The notes: a model not told the origin generated them from the sequence alone. Shown: positions 1 through 6,278, counted from the first letter of the stretch. The stretch: 7,503 bases of DNA from Kiritimatiellia bacterium (GCA_017411125.1 JAFPNP010000363.1:1-7503), one strand, 5' to 3'. Numbers and translations are program-made.

Positions 1-697
1 CAATTTCGACGTTGCCTTCTATGTCCGCAAACGCCTTTTCAAGGGCGGCGATGGCGTCGGGCTTGTTCGCCTCCACGGCAATCCGCACGGCCGGGCCATT
101 CAGTATCTTGCGCATCACCTCCACGCCGACACGAATCCTTTCGGCGCGTTCGAGCATCGTGCGGTAATCGCTCGTAAGATACGGTTCGCATTCGGCGCCG
201 TTGAGAATGAGGTATTCGCAATGCTTGTCCGGCGGCGGGGAAAGCTTGACGGCTGTCGGGAATCCCGCCCCGCCCATTCCGCATATCCCCGCGTCGTTGA
301 CGCGTGCGAGAAGCCCCTCGCGCGAAGCCGAGCGCCAGTCAAGCGGAGACAAAAACGCCACCGCGCCGGACTGATCCTCTGCCACGTCGATTACCACGGC
401 GTCTGCCCATCCTCCCGCCGGACTCTGCCGCTGTTCGACGGCGGCAACAGTCCCAAACACCGGCGAATGCACCGGCACGGAAATGGACCCGTTGCGTTCA
501 CCGACGAGCTGCCCCCTCATCACGGCATCGCCCTTCTTCACGATACACTTCGCCGGCGCACCCAAATGCTGGCTCATTGATACGATGAGCCGTTTCGGCA
601 ACGGCATCGCCTCGATCGACTTGGAGGCCGCAAGGTCCTTATTGTACTGCGGATGAACTCCGCCGTGAAACTTGAAAGATGACTTTACCGTTTTCAT
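1..697 (-). CDS. rnfC: RnfC, electron transport complex subunit C (N-terminal 232 residues, cut by window edge)
   Basis: This is the peripheral NADH/ferredoxin-side subunit of the Rnf complex, which couples ferredoxin:NAD+ electron transfer to Na+ or H+ transport across the cytoplasmic membrane. The start of the protein shows the RnfC signature: a GGVHP motif (residues 12-16) followed by K20, then QHLGAPAK (43-50) and a barrel-sandwich-like stretch with KKGDAV..GQLVGE (54-66) and VPVHSPVFGTV (74-84). GMGGAGFPT (140-148) and NGAECEPYLTSDYR (166-179) match the Complex I 51-kDa-like FMN/NADH-binding fold. The C-terminal ferredoxin-type cysteine clusters expected in the family lie outside the window. 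The ATG at 697 gives the family-typical N-terminus. It has no clear Shine-Dalgarno sequence, although a strong promoter lies about 40 bp upstream. The family assignment is firm; the remaining rnf genes are presumably beyond position 1. Confidence 0.95.
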   Translation of the reverse strand, partial: MKTVKSSFKFHGGVHPQYNKDLAASKSIEAMPLPKRLIVSMSQHLGAPAKCIVKKGDAVMRGQLVGERNGSISVPVHSPVFGTVAAVEQRQSPAGGWADAVVIDVAEDQSGAVAFLSPLDWRSASREGLLARVNDAGICGMGGAGFPTAVKLSPPPDKHCEYLILNGAECEPYLTSDYRTMLERAERIRVGVEVMRKILNGPAVRIAVEANKPDAIAALEKAFADIEGNVEI

Positions 698-734
698 GTG
701 CAAAGCAAGTTGTGAAGGTCGTTTGAACGAATAC

Positions 735-764
735 ATTATAACACACTTGAGCAGACGGGCGCAA
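735..764 (-). promoter_or_regulatory. Predicted sigma70-type promoter of rnfC (extended -10)
   Basis: On the minus strand a perfect TATAAT (735-740) is preceded directly by TGT (741-743), giving a consensus extended -10 element. A -35-like TTGCGC lies at 759-764 with an 18-bp spacer. Transcription would begin near 728 and leave a leader of roughly 30 nt before the rnfC ATG. The match is good by eye, but no start site has been mapped. Confidence 0.7.
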
Positions 765-874
765 GCGGTGCGTTGTCTGGAGTTTTCCCCATTTTTGAAC
801 GCGACAACCTCTCTACGCAGAGCCACGCTTCGTCACTGCTGGGTTGTGCAACACTCTTCTTGGGCCGACAGCAA

Positions 875-934
875 CAAATAGCACTACCTGCAGGAACTAA
901 TAGCGCTACTTGTTGAGGCGAATAGTACTATTTG
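875..934. repeat. Three tandem 16-bp dyads with exact 22-bp spacing (putative operator array)
   Basis: Three related pseudo-palindromes occur at 875-890 (CAAATAGCACTACCTG), 897-912 (CTAATAGCGCTACTTG) and 919-934 (CGAATAGTACTATTTG). The shared form is CNAATAG-NN-CTAYYTG. The third copy contains a perfect 12-bp palindrome, AATAGTACTATT, and the second has the perfect core TAGCGCTA. Dyad centres lie at 882.5, 904.5 and 926.5, exactly 22 bp (about two helical turns) apart, so all sites face the same side of the DNA. The sequence between the dyads is not conserved, which is how operators look rather than a duplicated segment. No further full copy is seen at the next 22-bp positions on either side. 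A cooperatively binding dimeric regulator is inferred; its identity is unknown. Confidence 0.75.
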
Positions 935-1044
935 CGGCGCGTTGGCGTAACATGCCGCACGACTGAGGCGCAAACAAATCGCAAAATTGGCAGGACGCGT
1001 TTATTTTGGAACGAAACAATTTTCAAATCAATCGCAAATAGACT

Positions 1045-1072
1045 TTTCCAGAATGCGGATTCATGGTATCAT
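1045..1072 (+). promoter_or_regulatory. Probable promoter of the five-gene operon
   Basis: TATCAT at 1067-1072 is preceded by TGG (1064-1066), giving an extended -10-like element. A weak -35-like TTTCCA lies at 1045-1050 with a 16-bp spacer. Transcription would start near 1079, leaving a short leader containing the ribosome binding site. A CAAATAG half-site at 1035-1041, resembling one arm of the upstream dyads, lies just upstream of the -35. This is a plausible but not strong match; an ECF-type promoter here cannot be ruled out. Confidence 0.45.
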
Positions 1073-1087
1073 ATTGCTTGTTCTGAC

Positions 1088-1093
1088 AAGGAG
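1088..1093 (+). promoter_or_regulatory. Shine-Dalgarno site fixing the start of the TPR lipoprotein
   Basis: AAGGAG lies four bases before the ATG at 1098. It supports this start over an in-frame ATG at 987, which would add 37 residues ahead of a clean lipoprotein signal peptide and would place the predicted promoter inside the coding sequence. Confidence 0.8.
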
Positions 1094-1097
1094 TTTT

Positions 1098-2171
1098 ATG
1101 AAAACAATTTCGCTTTCCCTTCTGGCAACATTTCTCGCCGTGTGCGGCGCTGGATGCGGTAAAGACGCGGAACCCGCGCCCGTAAAAACCGACGCCGCGA
1201 ATGCGGCGACTGAAGAAAGCCTCGACGCTGTGGTTAACCACGGCGTGTCCGCCGTAGCCCAGAAAGACGCGACTGGTGCCGCCGCCGCCGCCAAAGCTGC
1301 GCTGGAGCGCGCCCCCGATTCGGCGGAGGCGCACCTGCTTGCCGGCCAGGCCGCATACCTCAAACGCGACTATGAACGGGCGCGTAAAGAGTTCGATGCC
1401 GTAGCAAAGGAGCGATCCCTGCCAAATAGCCTGCGCTCCAAAGGATATGCCGGGCTTGGACTGATCGAATTCGTGCAGCACGAAATAGAGGTCGCTCGCA
1501 TCCTGTTCCTGCAAGCGCAGCTTCTCGACTACAAAAACGAATCCACGTGGTACCATCTCGGCCTCATCTACCGTGACACATACCAGTTTCACGAAGCCGC
1601 ACTGGAACAGTTCCAGATGTTCACGCGCCTTTCGCGGCCGGACAATCCGCTCGTGGAGAAAGTCGGACGCGAACTGATTCCCGAACTCCGCAAATCAATC
1701 CAACGTTCGGCGGCGGAACGCCCTGGCGCAAGCGGACGCGATCCCGGACGGGCGGCAAAACTCTACGAAGAGGCGCAGACGCTCGAAGCCAAAAACAAGA
1801 CAAGTCTGGCCAAAAAGAAATATGCCGACGCTCTGGCCGCAGACCCTCTATCGTATCCGGCCGCACTTAGATACGCGCAATTGCTGAAAACCGGCAAGAC
1901 GGCCGAAGAGGTGGACAAGGCTCTTGTGGCATACCGCGTCGCCATAGACCAGCGCCCATCCGTCCAGAAAAACTATATGGAGGCAGCCAGACTAGCCTAC
2001 GGCAAGAAGCGGTATGCAACGGCAGTGCAGATACTCAACCGGGCCGTCGCGCACGACCCCCGGCCCAAAAACGGAGAATCGCTTGACGTATTGATCGCCG
2101 CGCTCAAGATGGCCGGCAACGGCAAACTGGCAAAGTCATGGAGCGCATACCGCGCCGAACTCGGGAAATGA
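1098..2171 (+). CDS. TPR-repeat lipoprotein
   Basis: A 357-residue protein with a lipoprotein signal peptide: K2, a hydrophobic core at residues 4-15, then GAGC with the probable lipidated cysteine at C20. An Ala/Pro-rich linker (about 21-40) leads into tetratricopeptide-like helical hairpins. The clearest are near residues 43-75, 76-108 (G-A-Y-R-A-F pattern, AHLLAGQAAYLKRDYERARKEF), 115-147 and 149-180. A second set lies near 214-250 and in the C-terminal third, with ALAADP- and AVAHDP-type repeat ends. TPR proteins are scaffolds for protein-protein contact; anchored by lipid, this one would sit on the outer face of a membrane, probably the outer membrane or periplasmic side. It is the first gene of a five-gene operon, and its stop overlaps the next start as ATGA. 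No enzymatic motif is seen and the exact role is unknown. Confidence 0.85.
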   Translation: MKTISLSLLATFLAVCGAGCGKDAEPAPVKTDAANAATEESLDAVVNHGVSAVAQKDATGAAAAAKAALERAPDSAEAHLLAGQAAYLKRDYERARKEFDAVAKERSLPNSLRSKGYAGLGLIEFVQHEIEVARILFLQAQLLDYKNESTWYHLGLIYRDTYQFHEAALEQFQMFTRLSRPDNPLVEKVGRELIPELRKSIQRSAAERPGASGRDPGRAAKLYEEAQTLEAKNKTSLAKKKYADALAADPLSYPAALRYAQLLKTGKTAEEVDKALVAYRVAIDQRPSVQKNYMEAARLAYGKKRYATAVQILNRAVAHDPRPKNGESLDVLIAALKMAGNGKLAKSWSAYRAELGK

Positions 2172-2650
2172 CGCCGCTCACCCCAGTAGACATGATTCTG
2201 CTCGGCGTCATCGCCCTGCTGGTTTGCATCGGTCTTTTCAAAGGACTTTCCGGCGAACTCGCCTCCCTGGCGGGTTTCGCGGCCGCGACGGCAACCGGTT
2301 TCTTCGCGTACGACTTCGCCAGGCTGTCCGTACGGTCGTTCGGAATCGACGGCGGCAATCTAGTCGAATTTGCCGCCGCAGGCGTGACCGACTTCGTGTT
2401 CGCGCTTCTCGCGTTCGGCATAACGAGATGGATTGTGAACAAGTTCGTCTCGTGTCTCGTGCCGCAGCCGACGAACGCAATGCTGGGAGCGCTCAGCGGC
2501 GCAATCAAGAGCGTCCTGCTGATCGTTCTCCTAACTGGAATAGGGTTCATGGCACCTGGCACGTACTCGGAAGGATTCTTCGCGACGCATTCGTCAATCG
2601 TCCACGCCGTGGCCTCGTTTGCCGACTCCTACTGCGGGGAAGGCTCGTGA
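2168..2650 (+). CDS. CvpA-family integral membrane protein
   Basis: A 160-residue protein with four predicted membrane segments near residues 9-24, 31-48, 66-88 and 105-126. The opening VDMILLGVIALLVCIGLFKG, the following GxxxxLAxLAGF segment and the third-to-fourth helix pattern ending in MLGALSGAIKSVLL are typical of the CvpA (colicin V production) family, and the length of about 160 residues also fits. The ATG at 2168 overlaps the preceding TGA (ATGA), pointing to translational coupling; upstream in-frame codons back to an ATG at 2138 would lie within the lipoprotein gene and add a non-hydrophobic tail, so they are rejected. CvpA proteins are widespread inner-membrane proteins linked to envelope homeostasis, with no settled biochemical function. 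The stop overlaps the next gene as GTGA. Confidence 0.85.
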   Translation: MTPLTPVDMILLGVIALLVCIGLFKGLSGELASLAGFAAATATGFFAYDFARLSVRSFGIDGGNLVEFAAAGVTDFVFALLAFGITRWIVNKFVSCLVPQPTNAMLGALSGAIKSVLLIVLLTGIGFMAPGTYSEGFFATHSSIVHAVASFADSYCGEGS

Positions 2651-3225
2651 ACGACCTGCCGGACGCAACGCTCATGGCGATGGCGGCCGACGGCGACGAT
2701 TCCGCCTTCGCCGAAATCGTATCCAGATACCAGGACGTCCTTCTGAACTTTTTCATGCGCAAGGGCGTTTCATATGCTGATGGACAGGACCTTGCCCAAA
2801 AAACGTTGCTGCGGCTATGGCGCTATCGTAAGAGATATGAGCCAACGGCCAAGTTCACCACATTCATGTTCCTTGTCGCCGGACAAGTCGCAATCGATTT
2901 CGTCCGTGCCGAAAACAGGCGAAGAGGGTTGCAGGAGGAACTGCAGCGCACGGCAGAAGAGAATACTTTCACCGGAAGGATGTCCTCGCCCGGCGAGACG
3001 ACAGTGGCGTGCCGGCCTCCGGCGCCGGACGGAGAAGCAGAGGAGCGCGTCCGCCAGACCGTGGCTTCGCTTCCGCCGGCCATGCGGGACGTCGTGGAGC
3101 TTGGCGTATTCCAAGACCTTCCGTACGCCGATGTCGCCGAGATACTTGGCATACCTTCCGGAACGGTGAAATCGAGAATGTTCAACGCATTGCGCAAACT
3201 GAAGGAGTTGATGGATGAACGATGA
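2647..3225 (+). CDS. ECF-subfamily RNA polymerase sigma factor
   Basis: A 192-residue group 4 (ECF) sigma factor that would direct RNA polymerase to a specific promoter set. Region 2 spans about residues 8-93, with DDSAFAEIVSRYQ (17-29), the region 2.2-like DLAQKTLLRLWRYRKRY (48-64) and the region 2.3/2.4-like FTTFMFLVAGQVAIDFVRAENRR (70-92). Region 4 spans about 137-190, with LPPAMRDVVEL, the helix-turn-helix YADVAEILGIPSGTVKSRMFNALRKLKEL (160-188) and the typical GTVKSR turn. The linker between the domains (about 94-136) is fairly long and Pro/Glu-rich. A GTG at 2647 is chosen: it overlaps the CvpA stop (GTGA) and has GGGGAAGG at 2636-2643 just upstream. The reading frame stays open further upstream, but that stretch lies antiphase within cvpA. 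The gene overlaps the next by 11 bp, the usual arrangement for an ECF sigma factor and its regulator. Confidence 0.93.
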   Translation: MNDLPDATLMAMAADGDDSAFAEIVSRYQDVLLNFFMRKGVSYADGQDLAQKTLLRLWRYRKRYEPTAKFTTFMFLVAGQVAIDFVRAENRRRGLQEELQRTAEENTFTGRMSSPGETTVACRPPAPDGEAEERVRQTVASLPPAMRDVVELGVFQDLPYADVAEILGIPSGTVKSRMFNALRKLKELMDER

Positions 3226-3868
3226 ACTGGAAAGAGACCTGACAGCGGCAGGCGGCGGGCTGCTGCCGTTCGCTGAATCGCTGCGCCGCGCCCCTGCGGC
3301 GCATGCCGCGCCGGGTTTCGCCGAAAACGTGATGGCGAAAGTCAGGCGCAGAAAACGTCTCACTTGGCTGCGCCCTGTCGCGTTCGCTGCGGCCGCCTCG
3401 GCTGCGGCGGCTGTCGCACTGACCGCCGTGGTCGACACCTCTGCAGGCAAACCGTCCGAAGAAGTGCTCATGGCACATCAACGCGCCGACGGATCGTTCA
3501 CCGCATCCTCCGCGTCGCCACACGTCCAGGCTTTCGCGGTAAGCGCCCTGGCACGCAAAGGAAAACCGGCCTTCCATGCGCTGCAGCTGGCCGTGAATGC
3601 GCTCATACGCTCGCAAGGTGCGGACGGCGGTTGGGGAAGTGCGGGACTGAGTGCAAGAAACGTGGCCGCATTGTCGGCAGCCAATGCGGCCGGGCTGTCA
3701 CTCGCCCGCCCGGCCTACTTGCGCGGATTGCGATACCTGCGCACACACGGCATCGCGGAAATGTCCGCCGCCGACTTCTCCCGCGAAGCAAAAGATGCCC
3801 TTGCGCGAATCGGAACATCGCCGGACGTCGGCCTCATGCACAGCGCCGCGCTGGCGAGCCGACTGTAA
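3215..3868 (+). CDS. Putative membrane-bound anti-sigma factor with terpenoid-cyclase-like repeat domain
   Basis: A 217-residue protein whose start (ATG 3215) overlaps the sigma-factor gene by 11 bp and has an ideal GAAGGAG at 3201-3207. The cytoplasmic N-terminus (about 1-51) contains APGFAENVMAKVRRRKR, resembling the PPGF..RV/M region found just before the membrane helix in many anti-sigma factors. One membrane helix follows at about 52-73. The outer part (about 80-180) carries two repeats, QRADGSF (89-95) and QGADGGWG (134-141), plus a PAYLRGLRYL helix (166-175), the pattern of prenyltransferase/squalene-cyclase alpha-alpha toroid repeats. It is far too short to be a working cyclase and has no DxDD motif. 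The protein lacks cysteine, so it is not a zinc-binding anti-sigma factor. The anti-sigma role is inferred from position and topology; the repeat assignment comes from the visible motifs. Confidence 0.65.
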   Translation: MNDELERDLTAAGGGLLPFAESLRRAPAAHAAPGFAENVMAKVRRRKRLTWLRPVAFAAAASAAAAVALTAVVDTSAGKPSEEVLMAHQRADGSFTASSASPHVQAFAVSALARKGKPAFHALQLAVNALIRSQGADGGWGSAGLSARNVAALSAANAAGLSLARPAYLRGLRYLRTHGIAEMSAADFSREAKDALARIGTSPDVGLMHSAALASRL

Positions 3869-3871
3869 GAA

Positions 3872-4525
3872 ATGCGAATGCTGGCCGTAATTCTTGCCGC
3901 CACGACGACGGCAGCAGTCGCGCAAGATCGCTCCCCTCTCGTGTTGCTTGCGTTTGGCAGCAGCGATTCATGCGCATGGTGCGACCTGCTCGACGCACGC
4001 GTGTTCGCAAGCGATGAATGGCGGAAATGGTCTGCCACAAACATCGTGTACAAAGCAGTGGATCTGCCACGCGGGAGCGGTGCGTTGAGCCGAGGAGAAC
4101 GCGAAGAAAACGAAGCCCTTGCCGACCGATACGGCATAGAAGGCATTCCGACTTTCGTGCTGGTAACGCCGGACGGCAAAACCGAACTTGGGCGCGTAAA
4201 GGTGCCGGACCCGTCTTGCGGGCTTGGGCGCGACCTGACCGCAAGCGATTTCATAGCGGCCATGCGAAAGACAATTTCCACCGCGCCGCCCGCTCCAACG
4301 CACCCTCCGCCCACGCACACATTCCGGTTCGTGCCGGTAGTCGCCTTTCTCGGTCTGGCCGCCGCGCTGCTCACCGACAAGTCGCGGCTTCCGCTTGTAC
4401 TGCGCGGATTGAAGAAAACGTTAGAAAGAAATACGGAGAAAACGCCCTATGCGCCGCCGCCGGCATGGAAGCGAGCACTCGCCTTTTTGCTAATTTTGCT
4501 TGCGTTTGCCGTCGCCGTGCTGTGA
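3872..4525 (+). CDS. Membrane-anchored extracytoplasmic thioredoxin-fold protein (CAWC motif)
   Basis: A 217-residue protein with a short signal peptide (MRMLAVILAATTTAAVA, likely cleaved after A17) and a thioredoxin-like domain. The domain shows C34-A-W-C37 following a LVLLAFGSSDS strand, and IEGIPTFVLVTPDGK with the expected cis-proline P93. A third cysteine is C116. The CxWC motif and the DLLDARVF helix after it resemble the thioredoxin_7/DUF255-like proteins. A Pro-rich linker (138-148) leads to a hydrophobic segment (about 153-168), a basic loop and a very C-terminal membrane helix (about 201-217). It would act on thiols outside the cytoplasm, as a reductase, isomerase or sensor; no partner DsbD-like gene is in view. 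The gene starts 3 nt after the previous stop with only a weak ribosome binding site, so coupled translation is likely; the second ATG at 3878 is an alternative start. Confidence 0.8.
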   Translation: MRMLAVILAATTTAAVAQDRSPLVLLAFGSSDSCAWCDLLDARVFASDEWRKWSATNIVYKAVDLPRGSGALSRGEREENEALADRYGIEGIPTFVLVTPDGKTELGRVKVPDPSCGLGRDLTASDFIAAMRKTISTAPPAPTHPPPTHTFRFVPVVAFLGLAAALLTDKSRLPLVLRGLKKTLERNTEKTPYAPPPAWKRALAFLLILLAFAVAVL

Positions 4526-5653
4526 CTACGCAAGTTCGCGGTACAGCGCAATCGTCGACTCGCACATCTTCTCGACGGAATACTTGGCGCGGACCGATTC
4601 AACGGCTGCGGCGCGTATGGCATCGAGCTTTTCGGGAGACGAATCAAGTATTTCGTCAAGCTTCTCCGCCATGGCGGAGGCGTCACCGGGCGGCACCAGA
4701 AAACCGGTCTTGCCGTCCTCTATCGTCTCGCACGCTCCGCCGTGGGCTGTCGCAACGACGATTTTTCCCATCGCCTGCGCTTCCGGTATGGTGCGTCCGA
4801 ACGCCTCGGGCTGCTCGGACGACGCATTAACGACAATGTCACTGAGAGCGTAGACGACATGTATCTCCCGCGTATAGTCGCGGAACACGACCCTAGTGTC
4901 TTCGGAAAGCCTGCTCGCCATCTCGCGAAGGTGCTCGGAATACTCGAAACGTCCCTGATCGGATCCAAGTATCAATGCGCCTACGCGTCTGTGCCGCATT
5001 TTAGAAAGAGCCTCTATAAACACAGTCTGTCCCTTCCAACGCGTCAGGCGGCCGGGAAGAGTTATGACGGGAGTTTCGGGCGCGAAACGGTATTGCAGCG
5101 TCTTCTTCGCGAGCGCGACATCCGGCGAAACGGCGTCGGGGCGAAAGAAGTCGGTGTCCGCGCCGCGAGGGATGCAAACGAGCTTTGCAGTATCCGGGCG
5201 ATACGTCTCAATGACGTGCTTCCGCACGTATTCGGAGACGCAGATAGTGCGCAATCCCTTGAGCATTATGCGGTTATACGGTATTTTCAAAAAGGACGGC
5301 GACGTCCCGTAGACACCGTGAAATGTCGCTATCCACGGCACGCCGCACATCTTCGACGCCCAATGCACGCTCCACGCAGGAGCGCGCGAACGCACGTGCA
5401 TGAGAGTGAAGCCTTCCTTCCGGACAAGTTCTGCAAGCCGGAAGGCGTTGCGGCGAATTAAAAGCGGATTCTTGCTCGCCAACGGCAATGTGAAATGCGG
5501 CACGCCCATCGCCTCGAGCCCCTCTGTCATAGGACCACCCTGCGACGCAACTGCGCCGGGTATGCCGGCCTCCTTGAGGGCATGTGCGATTTCAAGCGTT
5601 CCGCGCTCCACTCCGCCAGTCTGGAGAGACGGCAAAACCTGCAGTATCTTCAT
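4526..5653 (-). CDS. GT4-family (GT-B fold) glycosyltransferase
   Basis: A complete 375-residue retaining glycosyltransferase of the group 1/GT4 type, transferring a sugar from a nucleotide-sugar donor, probably onto a lipid, polysaccharide or glycoprotein precursor at the cytoplasmic face of the membrane. The N-terminal acceptor domain has LPSLQTGGVERGTLEIAHAL (7-26) with the glycine-rich loop G13-G14. The C-terminal donor domain begins near GRLTRWKGQ (201-209), with the expected basic residues R202 and K207, and carries the E-x7-E motif at E283 and E291 (EAFGRTIPE), followed by AMGKIVVAT and GKTGFLVPPGD. The length is normal for the family. The ATG at 5653 has AAGGGG seven bases upstream. 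Acceptor and donor cannot be told. It stands alone here, so it may belong to cell-surface glycan synthesis. Its stop directly abuts that of the convergent operon. Confidence 0.93.
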   Translation of the reverse strand: MKILQVLPSLQTGGVERGTLEIAHALKEAGIPGAVASQGGPMTEGLEAMGVPHFTLPLASKNPLLIRRNAFRLAELVRKEGFTLMHVRSRAPAWSVHWASKMCGVPWIATFHGVYGTSPSFLKIPYNRIMLKGLRTICVSEYVRKHVIETYRPDTAKLVCIPRGADTDFFRPDAVSPDVALAKKTLQYRFAPETPVITLPGRLTRWKGQTVFIEALSKMRHRRVGALILGSDQGRFEYSEHLREMASRLSEDTRVVFRDYTREIHVVYALSDIVVNASSEQPEAFGRTIPEAQAMGKIVVATAHGGACETIEDGKTGFLVPPGDASAMAEKLDEILDSSPEKLDAIRAAAVESVRAKYSVEKMCESTIALYRELA

Positions 5654-5690
5654 TCACGAACCCCTTCGCCATGCGGCATGTCCTAGAAAC

Positions 5691-5728
5691 GCCCCGCACC
5701 GTGCCGTTTGCCGGCAACAGAGCGGGGC
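5691..5728 (-). terminator. Possible transcription terminator after rubrerythrin
   Basis: On the minus strand, 16 nt beyond the rubrerythrin stop, GCCCCGC (rc of 5722-5728) pairs with GCGGGGC (rc of 5691-5697), with an inner TGCCG/CGGCA stem at 5702-5706 and 5712-5716. The sequence after the hairpin is GTTTCTAGG, a short, poor U-tract. It may terminate inefficiently or be a stabilising 3' hairpin that lets some transcription continue into the glycosyltransferase gene. Confidence 0.5.
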
Positions 5729-5744
5729 TGCGGCTCAAGGCACG

Positions 5745-6278
5745 TCAGTAGTTGCCGGCTTCGAGCTGGAAGTAGGCCTTTTTGTGGAAGCAGACAGGAC
5801 ACGTTTCGGGAGCCTTCTCGCTCTCGACGATGGCGCCACAGTTGCGACACTGCCAGCGATTCGGGCCGATGCGCTCCCACACCTCGCCCGTCTCGATGTT
5901 TTTCATAAGCTTGCGATAGCGCTCCTCGTGATGCTTCTCCACGCCCGCCACGCCTTCGAACTGGCGGGCGATCGCCTCGAAGCCCTCCGAGCGGGCGACT
6001 TCCGCGAACTTCTTGTACATCTCAGTCCACTCTTCGTGTTCACCTGCGGCGGCGGCGGCGAGATTCTGCATCGTATCACCGATTCCGCCAAGGTGCTTGC
6101 ACCAAAGTTTGGCGTGCTCCTTTTCGTTGAGCGCCGTCTCCTGGAATATAGCCGCGATCTGCTCGTAGCCCTCCTTCTTCGCGACGGACGCGAAGTAGTC
6201 GTATTTGTTGCGCGCCTGCGATTCGCCAGCGAAGGCGAACGCGAGGTTCTTCTCTGTCTGGGATCCCTTGAGTTCCAT
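5745..6278 (-). CDS. rbr: Rubrerythrin
   Basis: A 177-residue non-haem iron protein that reduces hydrogen peroxide in the cytoplasm of anaerobes. The N-terminal ferritin-like four-helix domain shows the diiron ligands E19 (GESQARNKY), E52 and H55 (NEKEH), E80 and E83 (GEHEEW) and E114 and H117 (EKHH). The C-terminal rubredoxin domain has its four iron-binding cysteines at C144, C147, C160 and C163 (CRNCG and CPVC), followed by the usual AYFQLE tail. Length and domain order are those of classical rubrerythrin. The ATG at 6278 has a strong AAGGAG six bases upstream; an in-frame start further upstream (6497) would run through the 3' end of polA and is rejected. The gene follows polA by 76 bp, with a probable hairpin after its stop. 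Electrons normally come from rubredoxin or an NAD(P)H oxidoreductase, not seen here. No PerR-like operator was recognised. Confidence 0.96.
   Translation of the reverse strand: MELKGSQTEKNLAFAFAGESQARNKYDYFASVAKKEGYEQIAAIFQETALNEKEHAKLWCKHLGGIGDTMQNLAAAAAGEHEEWTEMYKKFAEVARSEGFEAIARQFEGVAGVEKHHEERYRKLMKNIETGEVWERIGPNRWQCRNCGAIVESEKAPETCPVCFHKKAYFQLEAGNY

Larger units (their letters stand above)
698..1097. other. Divergent intergenic region between rnfC and the TPR-lipoprotein operon
   Basis: This 400-bp stretch has no convincing gene. It is more AT-rich around the two predicted promoters than the flanking coding DNA. Apart from the two promoters and the dyad array, visible elements are an imperfect palindrome GTTGTGCAAC (843-852), a CCTGCAGG palindrome overlapping the first dyad (887-894), and two copies of AATCGCAAA (977-985 and 1030-1038). 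I see no tRNA and no convincing intrinsic terminator. A small RNA between 765 and 870 cannot be excluded. Confidence 0.7.

Noticed and set aside
672..881. Short plus-strand reading frame of 69 codons across the rnfC start
   Set aside because: It begins antisense inside rnfC, has no ribosome site and no recognisable protein character, and crosses the rnfC promoter.
875..934. Reading the three repeats as a CRISPR array or replication iterons
   Set aside because: Units are only 16 bp with 6-bp gaps, so there are no CRISPR spacers, and no replication gene or AT-rich unwinding region is nearby.
987..1097. In-frame extension of the TPR lipoprotein to an ATG at 987
   Set aside because: It would bury the lipoprotein signal peptide and place the predicted promoter within coding sequence; AAGGAG sits before the ATG at 1098.
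2224..2646. Upstream extension of the sigma factor frame
   Set aside because: It lies within cvpA in another frame and is Arg-rich; the GTG at 2647 with its ribosome site and GTGA overlap gives a normal ECF N-terminus.
2815..3471. Minus-strand frame of 218 codons opposite the sigma and anti-sigma genes
   Set aside because: It is antisense to recognised genes, with low-complexity Ala/Ser/Arg-rich translation.
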